From positions 1,426,001 to 1,490,000 of the forward strand of contig JADJDQ010000021.1 in assembly GCA_016702605.1 (NCBI GenBank): a stretch of 64,000 nucleotides of DNA, written 5' to 3'. This DNA comes from Candidatus Intricatilinea gracilis. GTDB taxonomy: Bacteria > Pseudomonadota > Gammaproteobacteria > Burkholderiales > Burkholderiaceae_C. Below are positions 1 to 8,205 of this stretch, piece by piece (within the stretch, counting starts at the first letter, position 1; each line of letters starts with the position of its first letter). Made by a program: the position numbers and the translations under genes. Under the pieces are notes generated by a model. The model had not been told where the DNA came from. It saw only the letters and a list, made by a program, of their open reading frames with translations, and did no database searches.

Positions 1-546
1 GGCTTCTACGAGAAGTTGTTCAACTTCAGAGAGATCCGCTACTTCGACATCCAGGGTGAATACACCGGCCTGACCAGCCGCGCCATGACGGCGCCCGACG
101 GCAAGATCCGCATCCCGCTCAACGAGGAATCGGGCAAGGCCAGCGGCCAGATCGAGGAGTTCCTGATGAAGTTCAACGGCGAGGGCATCCAGCACGTAGC
201 GCTGCTCACCGACGACATCCTGGCCAGCGTCGACAGCCTGCAGATGGCGGGCATACCGCTCATGACCGCACCCAACGACATCTACTACCAGATGCTCGAC
301 GAGCGCCTCCCCGGCCACGGCGAGCCGGTGGGCGACCTGCAGGCACGCGGCATCCTGCTCGACGGCAGCACCAGGGGTGGCGAGAAGCGATTGCTGCTGC
401 AGATCTTCTCGCAGACCCTGCTCGGCCCGGTGTTCTTCGAGTTCATCCAGCGCAAGGCCGACGACGGCTTTGGTGAAGGCAACTTCAAGGCGCTGTTCGA
501 GTCGCTCGAGCGCGACCAGTTGCGCCGCGGCGCACTTGCCACCTGA
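1..546 (+). CDS. hpd: 4-hydroxyphenylpyruvate dioxygenase, C-terminal part (5' end outside window)
   Basis: The reading frame is open from base 1, so the start lies upstream; about 181 residues of a roughly 350-residue enzyme are visible. It carries the C-terminal vicinal-oxygen-chelate half of HPPD, the non-haem iron enzyme that converts 4-hydroxyphenylpyruvate to homogentisate in tyrosine catabolism. Two of the three iron ligands can be placed: the His in IQHVAL and the Glu in FFEFIQRK near the end. The first His would be upstream of the window. The substrate-loop region before FEFIQR and the C-terminal helix (GFGEGNF, ALFESLERDQ) are typical. The gene ends 101 bp from the convergent uspA-like gene, with a GC hairpin between them. 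No homogentisate dioxygenase gene is in view. Confidence 0.95.
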   Translation, partial: GFYEKLFNFREIRYFDIQGEYTGLTSRAMTAPDGKIRIPLNEESGKASGQIEEFLMKFNGEGIQHVALLTDDILASVDSLQMAGIPLMTAPNDIYYQMLDERLPGHGEPVGDLQARGILLDGSTRGGEKRLLLQIFSQTLLGPVFFEFIQRKADDGFGEGNFKALFESLERDQLRRGALAT

Positions 547-619
547 ACCTGCGACTCAGCTGCAGCAGTGGCGGCAGGACCGGTCGCGTGAGCGCCGCCG
601 ATCGTGGCGGTCGACGGCG

Positions 620-638
620 CGGGCAGTCGAGCTGCCCG
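620..638. terminator. GC hairpin between convergent hpd and uspA-like genes
   Basis: The sequence CGGGCAG-TCGAG-CTGCCCG forms a perfect 7-bp stem with a 5-nt loop. It sits between the stop codons of two convergent genes and could end transcription from both sides. There is no T-run, so intrinsic termination is unproven. Confidence 0.45.
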
Positions 639-647
639 GGCACCGCG

Positions 648-1091
648 TCAGTGCAGCACAAGCAGCGGCAGCTTGCTGCGCACGCTGATCTGGCGGGTGT
701 GTGAGCCGAACAGCAGTTCGCCCAGCGCACCGCGGCCGTGGGTGACCATCACGATCATGTCGGCGCCGGCCTGCTCGGCCTGCTGCGCAATGGCGTCATC
801 GATGTTGTCCGCCACCACGTGGCTGCCGGTGAACTCGACACCGGCGGCAAGCGCGCGCGCCTCGAACTGGGCCAGCAGTGCCGTGGCGTGTTCCCGGTTG
901 CGTGCCTCGTGTTCCTGGATGTGTTGGGCGTAGGCGATACGGTCACGCGACACGGCTGCCAGCGGAAGGTCAGGTTCGACGACAAAACCCGTGATACGGG
1001 CGCCCAGTTGTGCGGCCAGCGCGATGCTGCCGTCCATTCCCCGGTGGGAGAGTTCGGACCCGTCGATAGGCACGAAGAGGTGCTTGTACAT
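648..1091 (-). CDS. universal stress protein, UspA family
   Basis: This 147-residue single-domain protein has the usual UspA length. It begins with the typical beta strand MYKHLFVPIDGSELS, whose DGS is the nucleotide-contacting segment. Near the C-terminus it has a THG-x9-GS element (THGRGALGELLFGS) like that of ATP-binding Usp proteins, followed by the closing strand LPLLVLH. Family members bind ATP or AMP and help cells survive energy or redox stress; the exact role here is unknown. The gene stands alone and diverges from the alcohol dehydrogenase at 1412. A perfect 18-bp palindrome lies about 55 bp upstream of its start and may control it. Confidence 0.93.
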   Translation of the reverse strand: MYKHLFVPIDGSELSHRGMDGSIALAAQLGARITGFVVEPDLPLAAVSRDRIAYAQHIQEHEARNREHATALLAQFEARALAAGVEFTGSHVVADNIDDAIAQQAEQAGADMIVMVTHGRGALGELLFGSHTRQISVRSKLPLLVLH

Positions 1092-1411
1092 GGTGTGATC
1101 TGGTTGAGAAGCAAAAAGGCAAGGGAGATGATCTCACCATTCGAATATCAGGGTTAACCCTGATCGCCACTTCCTCGATCTCGGTCAACGAGTTGTGTCG
1201 ACGCTCGCCAGACCGCAACCATCGCCGATCGGCCGTTTGGAACACTGCGACGGGCACCGCGGCCGCAGCGCAGGAGCTGCCGCCACGCCACGTTTCTGCC
1301 GAGCCGCGCAGATGCTGGGACCGAAGCAGGTCCGCTGGCGCAGAGTCGGCTTGAAGGACCACCTGCAAACGAGCCACACTGGCGCGCCAGACCACCGCAC
1401 TCCCACCCGAC
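1092..1411. other. divergent intergenic region between uspA-like gene and alcohol dehydrogenase
   Basis: This 320-bp non-coding stretch separates two divergent genes. Its only clear structure is the palindrome at 1147-1164, on the uspA side. I see no convincing gene; the open frames crossing it are antisense shadows. No strong sigma70 hexamer pair was recognised for the dehydrogenase. Confidence 0.6.
1147..1164. promoter_or_regulatory. perfect 18-bp palindrome (ATCAGGGTTAACCCTGAT)
   Basis: Each strand reads the same 18 bases, centred on GTTAAC. It lies 56 bp upstream of the uspA-like start and 248 bp upstream of the divergent dehydrogenase. A perfect palindrome of this length in non-coding DNA suggests a dimeric regulator's operator. 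It does not match the Fnr/Anr consensus TTGAT-N4-ATCAA, so the regulator is unknown. Confidence 0.6.
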
Positions 1412-2494
1412 ATGACGACACGATCCACCATGCAAGCTGCCTACCTCACCGCCCACGGTGGCAACGAGGTGGTCAGCGTCGGCCCCCGCCCACGGCCGGT
1501 GCGCCAGCCGGGCGAGGTGCTGGTGCGCATCGAGGCGGCCACGCTCAACCGTGTCGACCTTTACATGCGCGACAGTGGCGCGGGCATCACCCACACGCTG
1601 CCGCAGATCATGGGCATCGACGGCGCCGGGGTGGTCGAAGCGGTCGGCGACGAGAAGGGTGGCCGGGGGGACGGTCCCGAGCGGCACCTGCACCCGGGTC
1701 AACGTGTCACGCTCTACCCCGGCCTCACCTGCGGGCGCTGCGAGTTCTGCCGGCGCGGCGAGCCGGTGTTGTGCACCTCGATGCGCCTGCTGGGTGAACA
1801 CCGCGACGGCACACTGGCGCGGTACATCAGCCTGCCGGCTGCCAACGTCTTTGTGTTGCCCGATGGCCTGGGTTTTGCCGAAGGCGCCGCGCTGGGGGTG
1901 AACCACCTCACCGCCTGGCGCATGTTGTTCACCAAGGCACGGCTGCAGCGCGGCGAAACGGTGCTGGTGTTCGGTGTGGGTGGCGGGGTGTCGCTGGCGG
2001 CGCTGCAACTCGCCAAGGCGGCGGGCGCCCGGGTGATCGTTACCTCGCGTGATGCCGACAAACTGGCGCGAGCCACCACGCTGGGTGCCGACGCCACCAT
2101 CGACACGAGCTGCGAAGACACCACCCGGCGTGTCTTGGCCCTGACCGATGGCCGCGGTGTGGACGTGGTGATCGAGAACATCGGTGCCGCCGTCTGGACC
2201 ACCGCGCTCAAGTGCTTGGTGCGGGGTGGGCGCATCGTCACCTGCGGCGCCACCACCGGCGACCAGCCGCCGGCCGACCTGCGCCGCGTGTTCATCCGCC
2301 AGTTGCAGATCTTCGGCTCGACACTGGGCAACCCTGCCGAATTCGGTGAACTGCTGAGCTGGTGTGAGCAAGGGCGTGTCCACCCACTCATCGACCGGCA
2401 CTACCCGCTGACCCAGGTGGTGGACGCACTCACCTACCTCGAATCGGGCCGGCAGTTCGGCAAGATCGCCATCACGCTGGGAGACGACGACTAA
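1412..2494 (+). CDS. zinc-containing alcohol dehydrogenase / quinone oxidoreductase family (MDR)
   Basis: A 360-residue medium-chain dehydrogenase/reductase. The N-terminal GroES-like domain holds the structural-zinc cysteines C107, C110, C113 and C121 in the pattern C-x2-C-x2-C-x7-C. The Rossmann domain has a glycine-rich turn, FGVGGGVSLAALQLAKAAGA, for NAD(P)H binding. The canonical catalytic-zinc Cys near residue 45 appears replaced (ATLNRVDLYMRD), as in quinone-oxidoreductase-like members, so it may lack a catalytic zinc. ATG 1412 gives MTTRSTMQA; the internal ATG at 1430 is an equally good start. An aldehyde dehydrogenase follows 63 bp downstream on the same strand, suggesting a two-step oxidation of an unknown substrate. 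Confidence 0.88.
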   Translation: MTTRSTMQAAYLTAHGGNEVVSVGPRPRPVRQPGEVLVRIEAATLNRVDLYMRDSGAGITHTLPQIMGIDGAGVVEAVGDEKGGRGDGPERHLHPGQRVTLYPGLTCGRCEFCRRGEPVLCTSMRLLGEHRDGTLARYISLPAANVFVLPDGLGFAEGAALGVNHLTAWRMLFTKARLQRGETVLVFGVGGGVSLAALQLAKAAGARVIVTSRDADKLARATTLGADATIDTSCEDTTRRVLALTDGRGVDVVIENIGAAVWTTALKCLVRGGRIVTCGATTGDQPPADLRRVFIRQLQIFGSTLGNPAEFGELLSWCEQGRVHPLIDRHYPLTQVVDALTYLESGRQFGKIAITLGDDD

Positions 2495-2557
2495 AGTCCC
2501 CGCCAGCCCTCACCAGTTCCTGCCATTCACCCGCCAACACCTGCGAAGGCCCAGCCC

Positions 2558-3997
2558 ATGAGCGACCACAACATCCAGCATTTCATCCTCGGCCAATGGC
2601 GTGACGGCGCCGCCGGCCGCACCCTGCCCGTCGTCAACCCGGCCACGGGTCAGCAGATCGGCCAGGTGGCGCGTGCCGAACGAGCGGATCTGGACGATGC
2701 AGTCGCCGCCGCCAAGGCCGGCTTCGACACCTGGCGCCACATGACGGCCATCGAGCGCGCCCGCATCATGCGCAAGGCCGCCGGCCTGATGCGCGAACGC
2801 GCTGGCGACATCGCCTCGTTGATGACCCGCGAACAAGGCAAGCCGCTGCCCGAGGCCAAGGCCGAGGCACTGGCGGCGGCCGACATCATCGAATGGTTCG
2901 CCGACGAGGGTCAGCGCGTCTACGGTCGGCTCGTGCCTTCGCGCCACAACCTGGCGATCCGCCAGATGGTGATCAAGGACCCGGTCGGCCCGGTGGCAGC
3001 ATTCACGCCCTGGAACTTCCCGATCAACCAGGTGGTGCGCAAGGTGGGCGCCGGTCTGGCGGCGGGGTGCTCGATGCTGGTGAAAGGCCCGGAAGAAACC
3101 CCGGCCAGCCCTGCCGCCTTGATCCGCGCCTTTGCCGATGCCGGCCTGCCGCCCGGTGTGCTGGGTCTGGTGTACGGCGACCCGGCCGAGATCTCGAGTT
3201 ACCTGATCGCCCACCCGGTGATCCGCAAGATCACCTTCACCGGCTCGACCGCCGTGGGCAAACAACTCGCCGCCCTGGCCGGCCAACACATGAAACGCGC
3301 CACGATGGAACTGGGCGGCCACGCCCCGGTCATCGTGTGTGAGGATGCCGATCTGGAGCTGGCGGTCAAGACCGCCGCGGCCAGCAAGTTCCGCAATGCC
3401 GGCCAGGTCTGCATCTCACCCACGCGTTACCTGGTGCATGCCCGCATCGCCGACGACTTTGCGCGCGAGTTCGCCAAACGTGCCAGCTCGCTGCGCGTCG
3501 GTGACGGCCTGGTCGAGGGCACCCAGATGGGCCCGCTGGCCAACCCGCGTCGCATCACTGCCCTGAACGACCTGACCCAGGACGCGGTGAAACGCGGCGC
3601 CCGCCTGCTGGCCGGCGGTGAACGTATCGGCAGCACCGGCAACTTCTGGGCGCCGACCGTGCTGGCCGACGTGCCGCTCGAGGCCCGTGCCTTCAACGAA
3701 GAACCCTTCGGCCCGCTGGCCCTGGTGCGCACCTTCGACGAGCTGCCCGAGGCCATCGCAGAAGCCAATCGCCTGCCCTTCGGCCTGGCCGGCTACGCCT
3801 TCACCCGCAGCCTGAAGAACGCCGACCTGCTGACCCGCCATGTCGAGGTGGGCATGTTGTGGATCAACATGGCCGCCCTGCCCTCGGCCGAGCTGCCGTT
3901 TGGTGGCATCAAGGATTCGGGCCACGGCACCGAGGGTGGCAGCGAAGCGCTCGAGGCCTACCTGAACACCCGCGCAGTGAGTGTCATGAACGACTGA
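2558..3997 (+). CDS. NAD(P)-dependent aldehyde dehydrogenase, succinate-semialdehyde dehydrogenase-like
   Basis: This 479-residue protein has full aldehyde-dehydrogenase length. The general base is E251 in MELGGHAP and the catalytic nucleophile is C285 in NAGQVCISP. The fold segments FTPWNFPI, KGPEETP and FTGSTAVGK form the cofactor pocket, and the C-terminal segment is LPFGGIKDSGHGTEGG. The overall pattern is closest to the succinate-semialdehyde/glycolaldehyde dehydrogenase group, which oxidises an aldehyde to the acid. The true substrate cannot be read from sequence. It probably forms an operon with the upstream MDR dehydrogenase. Its last 14 bp overlap the 3' end of the convergent hydrolase gene. 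Confidence 0.93.
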   Translation: MSDHNIQHFILGQWRDGAAGRTLPVVNPATGQQIGQVARAERADLDDAVAAAKAGFDTWRHMTAIERARIMRKAAGLMRERAGDIASLMTREQGKPLPEAKAEALAAADIIEWFADEGQRVYGRLVPSRHNLAIRQMVIKDPVGPVAAFTPWNFPINQVVRKVGAGLAAGCSMLVKGPEETPASPAALIRAFADAGLPPGVLGLVYGDPAEISSYLIAHPVIRKITFTGSTAVGKQLAALAGQHMKRATMELGGHAPVIVCEDADLELAVKTAAASKFRNAGQVCISPTRYLVHARIADDFAREFAKRASSLRVGDGLVEGTQMGPLANPRRITALNDLTQDAVKRGARLLAGGERIGSTGNFWAPTVLADVPLEARAFNEEPFGPLALVRTFDELPEAIAEANRLPFGLAGYAFTRSLKNADLLTRHVEVGMLWINMAALPSAELPFGGIKDSGHGTEGGSEALEAYLNTRAVSVMND

Positions 3998-4895
3998 GGT
4001 CGACCAGCGACAACACGGCCTCGGCGAACAACCCGGGCCGCTCCTGCGGCAGGTTGTGGCCCGCACCAGGCACCACTGTGTGGGTGCGAGGGCCGGTGAA
4101 CAACCGGGCATGCTGAGCGGCCTGGGCGGGGGGCCGCACCCCATCGTCGGTGCCGTCGAAGGTGATGGCCGGCACACTGATGGCGGGCTGACGTGCCAAT
4201 GCGGCTTCGATCGCCGCCACGGCCGGGTCACCCGGCACCAGGCCAAAACGATGGCGGTACGAGTGGATCACCACATCGACGAAATCGGGGTTGTCGAACG
4301 CCGCCGCGCTGCGCTCGAACGTGGCGTCGTCGAAGTGCCAGGTCGGCGACCACAAGCGCCACAACAGGCGACACAGGCCACGGCGATCCTGCGCCAGACC
4401 GCGCCGACCACGCTCGCTGTGAAAGTAATACTGGTACCACAGGCTGTGTTCGTTATCGGGCGTGTCGGGCTCCATGGCCTGCGCGATGTTCTGGATGTTG
4501 TAGCTGTTCAGGCTCACCAGACCGGCGCAACGTTCGGGCCACAAGGCCGCCACGACACAGGCCGCCCGGCCGCCCCAGTCGTAACCGGCCAACACCGCGC
4601 GGTCGATCTGCAGCGCATCCATCAAGGCCCGCAAGTCGTTGCCCAGCACCGCCTGCTCGCCCGAACGCGGTGTGTCGTCACGCAGGAACCGGGTCGGACC
4701 AAACCCCCGCAGGTATGGCACGACGACCCGGCAGCCACGTGCGGCCAGCAGCGGCACCACCTCGGCATAGGCATGGATGTCGTACGGAAACCCGTGCATC
4801 AGCAGGACCGGCGGCCCATCCGTCGGCCCCGCCAAGTGGAACGCGGTGTCCAGCACACCGGCCGTGACGTGGTGCAAGGGAGTGAGCTGTGGCAT
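3984..4895 (-). CDS. alpha/beta hydrolase, epoxide hydrolase/haloalkane dehalogenase type
   Basis: A 303-residue alpha/beta hydrolase. The oxyanion-hole motif HGFPYD lies at residues 34-39. The nucleophile elbow is G-Y-D106-W-G-G, with Asp rather than Ser, which is typical of soluble epoxide hydrolases and haloalkane dehalogenases. The late acid lies in FDGTDDGV and the catalytic His in GAGHNLPQE near the C-terminus. It has no signal peptide and is expected in the cytoplasm. A substrate cannot be assigned. The 3' end overlaps the aldehyde dehydrogenase by 14 bp in convergent orientation, and the start diverges from the DUF3616-like gene at 5030. Confidence 0.88.
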   Translation of the reverse strand: MPQLTPLHHVTAGVLDTAFHLAGPTDGPPVLLMHGFPYDIHAYAEVVPLLAARGCRVVVPYLRGFGPTRFLRDDTPRSGEQAVLGNDLRALMDALQIDRAVLAGYDWGGRAACVVAALWPERCAGLVSLNSYNIQNIAQAMEPDTPDNEHSLWYQYYFHSERGRRGLAQDRRGLCRLLWRLWSPTWHFDDATFERSAAAFDNPDFVDVVIHSYRHRFGLVPGDPAVAAIEAALARQPAISVPAITFDGTDDGVRPPAQAAQHARLFTGPRTHTVVPGAGHNLPQERPGLFAEAVLSLVDLSRS

Positions 4896-5029
4896 GGTCG
4901 TGAAAAGAAGGGTTGGCGCCGTATTCGGGTCAAAGCGGGCAGGACATGGTCACCAAGCGCAATGGCGGGCATCCTGGCGCACTTGGCCATCAACTGCATG
5001 GTGCGACCCGCCGCATCCACAATGATCCG

Positions 5030-5959
5030 ATGAACCCCAACAACACACCAGCGTTTCGACCCTTGACTGGCATCTACGAGCCGTCGGCCATTGCGCAGTT
5101 GCCCGACGGGCGGTTTCTGGTGGTCGAGGACGAGAAGGACCACCCGCTCAGCCTCGTGAGCCTCAGCGCCGATGGCTCGGTCTTGCAGGTCACACCGTTG
5201 ACTGCCGGACTGCTACAGGCCTTCAGTCCGTTCTGGAATCTGAACGATCTGGAAGGGCTGGCCATCGACCGGGCGGGGTTCGTGTACAGCATCACCTCCC
5301 ACTCACGCGACGGTGACGGCGACGACAAGAAATCGCGCGAGAAGCTGGTGCGGTTTCGTGTCGACGGCCAACGGGTGGTGGAACCCAAGGTCGTCGACGG
5401 CTTGAAGCAGGCCTTGACGAGACGACACGCCGTGCTGGCTTCAGCCGCGCAGATTCGCGATGTCAAGACCAGCGGCGGGCTCAATATCGAAGCGCTGGAA
5501 ATCAGCTTTGACCAGCAACGGTTGCTGATCGGTTTTCGCAGCCCCCTGCGCAACGGTCGCGCCCTGATCGCCAGCGTCGAGAATCCGGGCGCGATGTTCG
5601 ATTCGAACGAGCCGCCCCGCATCGCGCCTGAACTCGTCGAACTCGATCTCGGTGGTCACGGCATCCGCGGCATGTCCTACGTGCCCACCCTGGCTGCCTA
5701 CCTGGTGATTGGTGGCCCGGTGTCGAATGAACCTGCGAGGTTCGACCTGTGGCGCTGGAGTGGCCACCCCGAGGCTGCACCGCAACGCCTGACAGTTGCC
5801 GGATTGCGCGGATTCGCGCGGGCGGAAGGGCTGAGCCCGGCAGTGATCGGCGGCGTCGAACAACTCGTCATCGTCAGCGACGACGGCAACCGCAAGGACG
5901 GCCGGCCGGCGACCTATCTGTTGCTCGACCCGGCTTGGCTGCAGCCCGCGCCTCGGTAA
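5030..5959 (+). CDS. DUF3616-like beta-propeller protein of unknown function
   Basis: I place the start at ATG 5030 rather than the in-frame 4913. The shorter form begins where conserved sequence starts (LTGIYEPSAIAQLPDGRFLVVEDE) and leaves room for the divergent hydrolase promoter. The 309-residue product has recurring strand patterns such as DLEGLAIDRAGFVYSITSHSRD, GLNIEALEIS, LLIGFRSPLRNGRALIAS and GIRGMSYVPTLAAYLVIGG. These resemble DUF3616 proteins, thought to form a beta-propeller or esterase-like fold. No signal peptide is evident. Function is unknown, and no neighbour suggests one. Confidence 0.75.
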   Translation: MNPNNTPAFRPLTGIYEPSAIAQLPDGRFLVVEDEKDHPLSLVSLSADGSVLQVTPLTAGLLQAFSPFWNLNDLEGLAIDRAGFVYSITSHSRDGDGDDKKSREKLVRFRVDGQRVVEPKVVDGLKQALTRRHAVLASAAQIRDVKTSGGLNIEALEISFDQQRLLIGFRSPLRNGRALIASVENPGAMFDSNEPPRIAPELVELDLGGHGIRGMSYVPTLAAYLVIGGPVSNEPARFDLWRWSGHPEAAPQRLTVAGLRGFARAEGLSPAVIGGVEQLVIVSDDGNRKDGRPATYLLLDPAWLQPAPR

Positions 5960-5985
5960 ACCGAACCGCCGGCCTTGCCACGGCG

Positions 5986-7941
5986 TCAGTGCAACATGGT
6001 CGATGTTGCCGCCACCGGCACTGGCGACAGATACTGCGACTCGAAGTCAGTCAAGGTAATGGGCCGGCTGAACAGGTAACCCTGAAAGGCATCACACCCA
6101 TGTAACTCGAGAAACTCGCGCTGCAGTGTGTTCTCGACACCTTCGGCAATCACCTGCACACCCAGGCCGCGGGCCAGCGTGATGATGGTCTTGGCCACCA
6201 TTTCTTCGCTGCTCCTGCCGGGGATGTTCCTGACGAACGACCGGTCGATCTTGAGTTGATCGATTGGCAGTTGCGCCAGATAGGCCAATGACGAGTACCC
6301 GGTGCCGAAATCGTCCATCGAGAACATCACACCCAGCGACCTGAGTTTCTCGACCTTCATGATCGTGTCTTCCACGTCATCCAGCACATGGGTTTCGGTG
6401 AGTTCTATCTTGAGCCGTTGGGGATTGATGGCATGGGTTTCCAGGATCTCCCGGACCCGATCGGCAAAGTCAGCGTTGCGAAACTGACGCGCACTCACGT
6501 TCACGCTGATCTGAAGTTTTTCGTTGTGTGGGTCGGATGACCACAGCTTGATCTGGGCACATACCTGTTGCAGCACCCAGTCGCCGATCGGGATGATGAG
6601 CCCGGTGTCTTCGGCAATACTCAAGAAGTCTGCCGGCGCCAGCAGGCCTCGATGCGGGTGAGCCCAGCGCAACAAGACCTCTGCGCCCAATAACTGATTC
6701 TTCGCGTCGATCTGCGGCTGGTAATAGAGCTGCAACTGATCCAGCCCCAACGCCTCGCCCAGGGCAACTTCGGTGTTCTTGCGCGAGGTAATGGCGGCTT
6801 CGAGTGCCAGGTCGAAGAAGCAGATGTTGTTGCGACCAGCCTCCTTGGCCTGGTAAAGCGCCAGGTCGGCGCGTTTCATCACATCGTCGATACGTTCGTT
6901 GCCGCCGAACAGGCACACACCCATACTCATGCGGCAGCGGTGTTCGTAACCGAACAGGTCGACCGGCAATTGCAGCGACGTCTTCAAACGGTCGGCCAGA
7001 TGTCGTGCGGCAACCTGCGCCTGGGTAATGTCGTCACCCAGATCCTCTGCCAGCACGAAGAATTCGTCGCCGCCCTGGCGACCCACGGTTTCACTTTCCC
7101 TCAGGGTCGCCCTGAACCTCGACGCCACTTCGATCAATAGTTTGTCGCCAGTATCGTGGCCGCGGGTGTCGTTGATGAGCTTGAAATTGTCGAGGTCGAT
7201 GACGTAGATCGCCCCGAACCTGCCGGTGCGCGTCGCAGACGTCAAGGCATGAGCCGCACGATCGAGAATCAGGCGTCGATTGGGGAGTTTGGTCAGGGCG
7301 TCGTAATAAGCCAGGCGGTGAATCTCGGCGACTGCCTCCTTGTCTTCGGTGATGTCGGTGAAACTTCCGATGTAATGAGTGGTCTTGCCCGTCAGGTCAC
7401 GTGTTGCCGTGACGGTCAGAAGTTCTGCATAGATTTGTCCACTCTTGCGTCGATTCCAGATCTCGCCCCGCCAGTAGCCCTTGTGGACCAGACTGCTCCA
7501 CATGCGACGATAGAACTCCTTGTCATGCCGGCCCGATCCGAAAAAAGACGGGTTGTGGCCGATGGCTTCTTCTGCGGTGTATCCGGTCAGGCGCGTGAAG
7601 GCCTTGTTCACCCTGAGAATGACTCCGTCGGCGTTGGTGATCAACATGCCGTTCTGCGAATCGAAAGCCACGGCCGCGATGCGCAGTTCGTCAGCCTGCT
7701 CGCGCAGGCGTTGTTTTTGCGTGCGCAGCGGTCGAATCACCCAGAGATTGAGCACGGGTGCGACCAGCAGGGTCAGCAGAATCGGATCGAGAATTTCCCA
7801 GAAATAAGGTGGCACACGTGCGCTGAACGCCGGTTCGAGCACGCCCTGCAAAGCCAGCATGATGGCGAGTTCGACAGTGAGGATCACCAGGCCGATCTTG
7901 ATCGCGGTGACCAGTGGCGAGTCTTTGAATCTTATTGCCAT
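5986..7941 (-). CDS. membrane PAS-GGDEF-EAL cyclic-di-GMP signalling protein
   Basis: A 651-residue inner-membrane sensor. Two hydrophobic segments at about residues 12-33 and 50-70 are followed by a PAS domain (about 85-200; ITNADGVILRVNKAFTRLTGYTAEEAIGHN). The GGDEF domain has an intact R-Q-G-G-D-E-F site near residue 290. The C-terminal EAL domain has its signature as EVL (AEVLLRW), but keeps other catalytic elements: ELTETHVLDD, DDFGTGYSSLAYL, LKIDRSFV and VIAEGVEN. Both diguanylate cyclase and phosphodiesterase activity are therefore possible. The small hydrophobic N-terminus has little periplasmic sequence, so the signal is probably intracellular or membrane-borne. The gene diverges from the lipid kinase gene across a 264-bp gap. 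Confidence 0.93.
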   Translation of the reverse strand: MAIRFKDSPLVTAIKIGLVILTVELAIMLALQGVLEPAFSARVPPYFWEILDPILLTLLVAPVLNLWVIRPLRTQKQRLREQADELRIAAVAFDSQNGMLITNADGVILRVNKAFTRLTGYTAEEAIGHNPSFFGSGRHDKEFYRRMWSSLVHKGYWRGEIWNRRKSGQIYAELLTVTATRDLTGKTTHYIGSFTDITEDKEAVAEIHRLAYYDALTKLPNRRLILDRAAHALTSATRTGRFGAIYVIDLDNFKLINDTRGHDTGDKLLIEVASRFRATLRESETVGRQGGDEFFVLAEDLGDDITQAQVAARHLADRLKTSLQLPVDLFGYEHRCRMSMGVCLFGGNERIDDVMKRADLALYQAKEAGRNNICFFDLALEAAITSRKNTEVALGEALGLDQLQLYYQPQIDAKNQLLGAEVLLRWAHPHRGLLAPADFLSIAEDTGLIIPIGDWVLQQVCAQIKLWSSDPHNEKLQISVNVSARQFRNADFADRVREILETHAINPQRLKIELTETHVLDDVEDTIMKVEKLRSLGVMFSMDDFGTGYSSLAYLAQLPIDQLKIDRSFVRNIPGRSSEEMVAKTIITLARGLGVQVIAEGVENTLQREFLELHGCDAFQGYLFSRPITLTDFESQYLSPVPVAATSTMLH

Positions 7942-8068
7942 TTAATGCCGCATCTCGGTATGAGTCAGGTGTCGTCACAAACCAGCGGAACGATATACAT
8001 AACCCGGCCACACGGGGGTTACTCTCGAGGGCGAAGAGAATGATCGTGCAGTGTGGTCACTTCTTTGA

Positions 8069-8087
8069 CCCCCGATATGCCCGGGGG
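8069..8087. other. GC-rich inverted repeat upstream of lipid kinase gene
   Basis: CCCCCG-atatgcc-CGGGGG forms a 6-bp stem with a 7-nt loop, midway between the divergent GGDEF-EAL and lipid kinase genes. It could be a leader hairpin or a binding site. No function can be assigned. Confidence 0.3.
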
Positions 8088-8205
8088 CGTGGAACTTCTG
8101 TTGTTCGACTGCAACGATCCGGATATTTCCTGTCGGTGAACCGAGAAGAAGGTCGTTCAACAGGTGGGGCGCGACTCCGGTTGCCCGGGCGCATCATCGA
8201 GGCTG

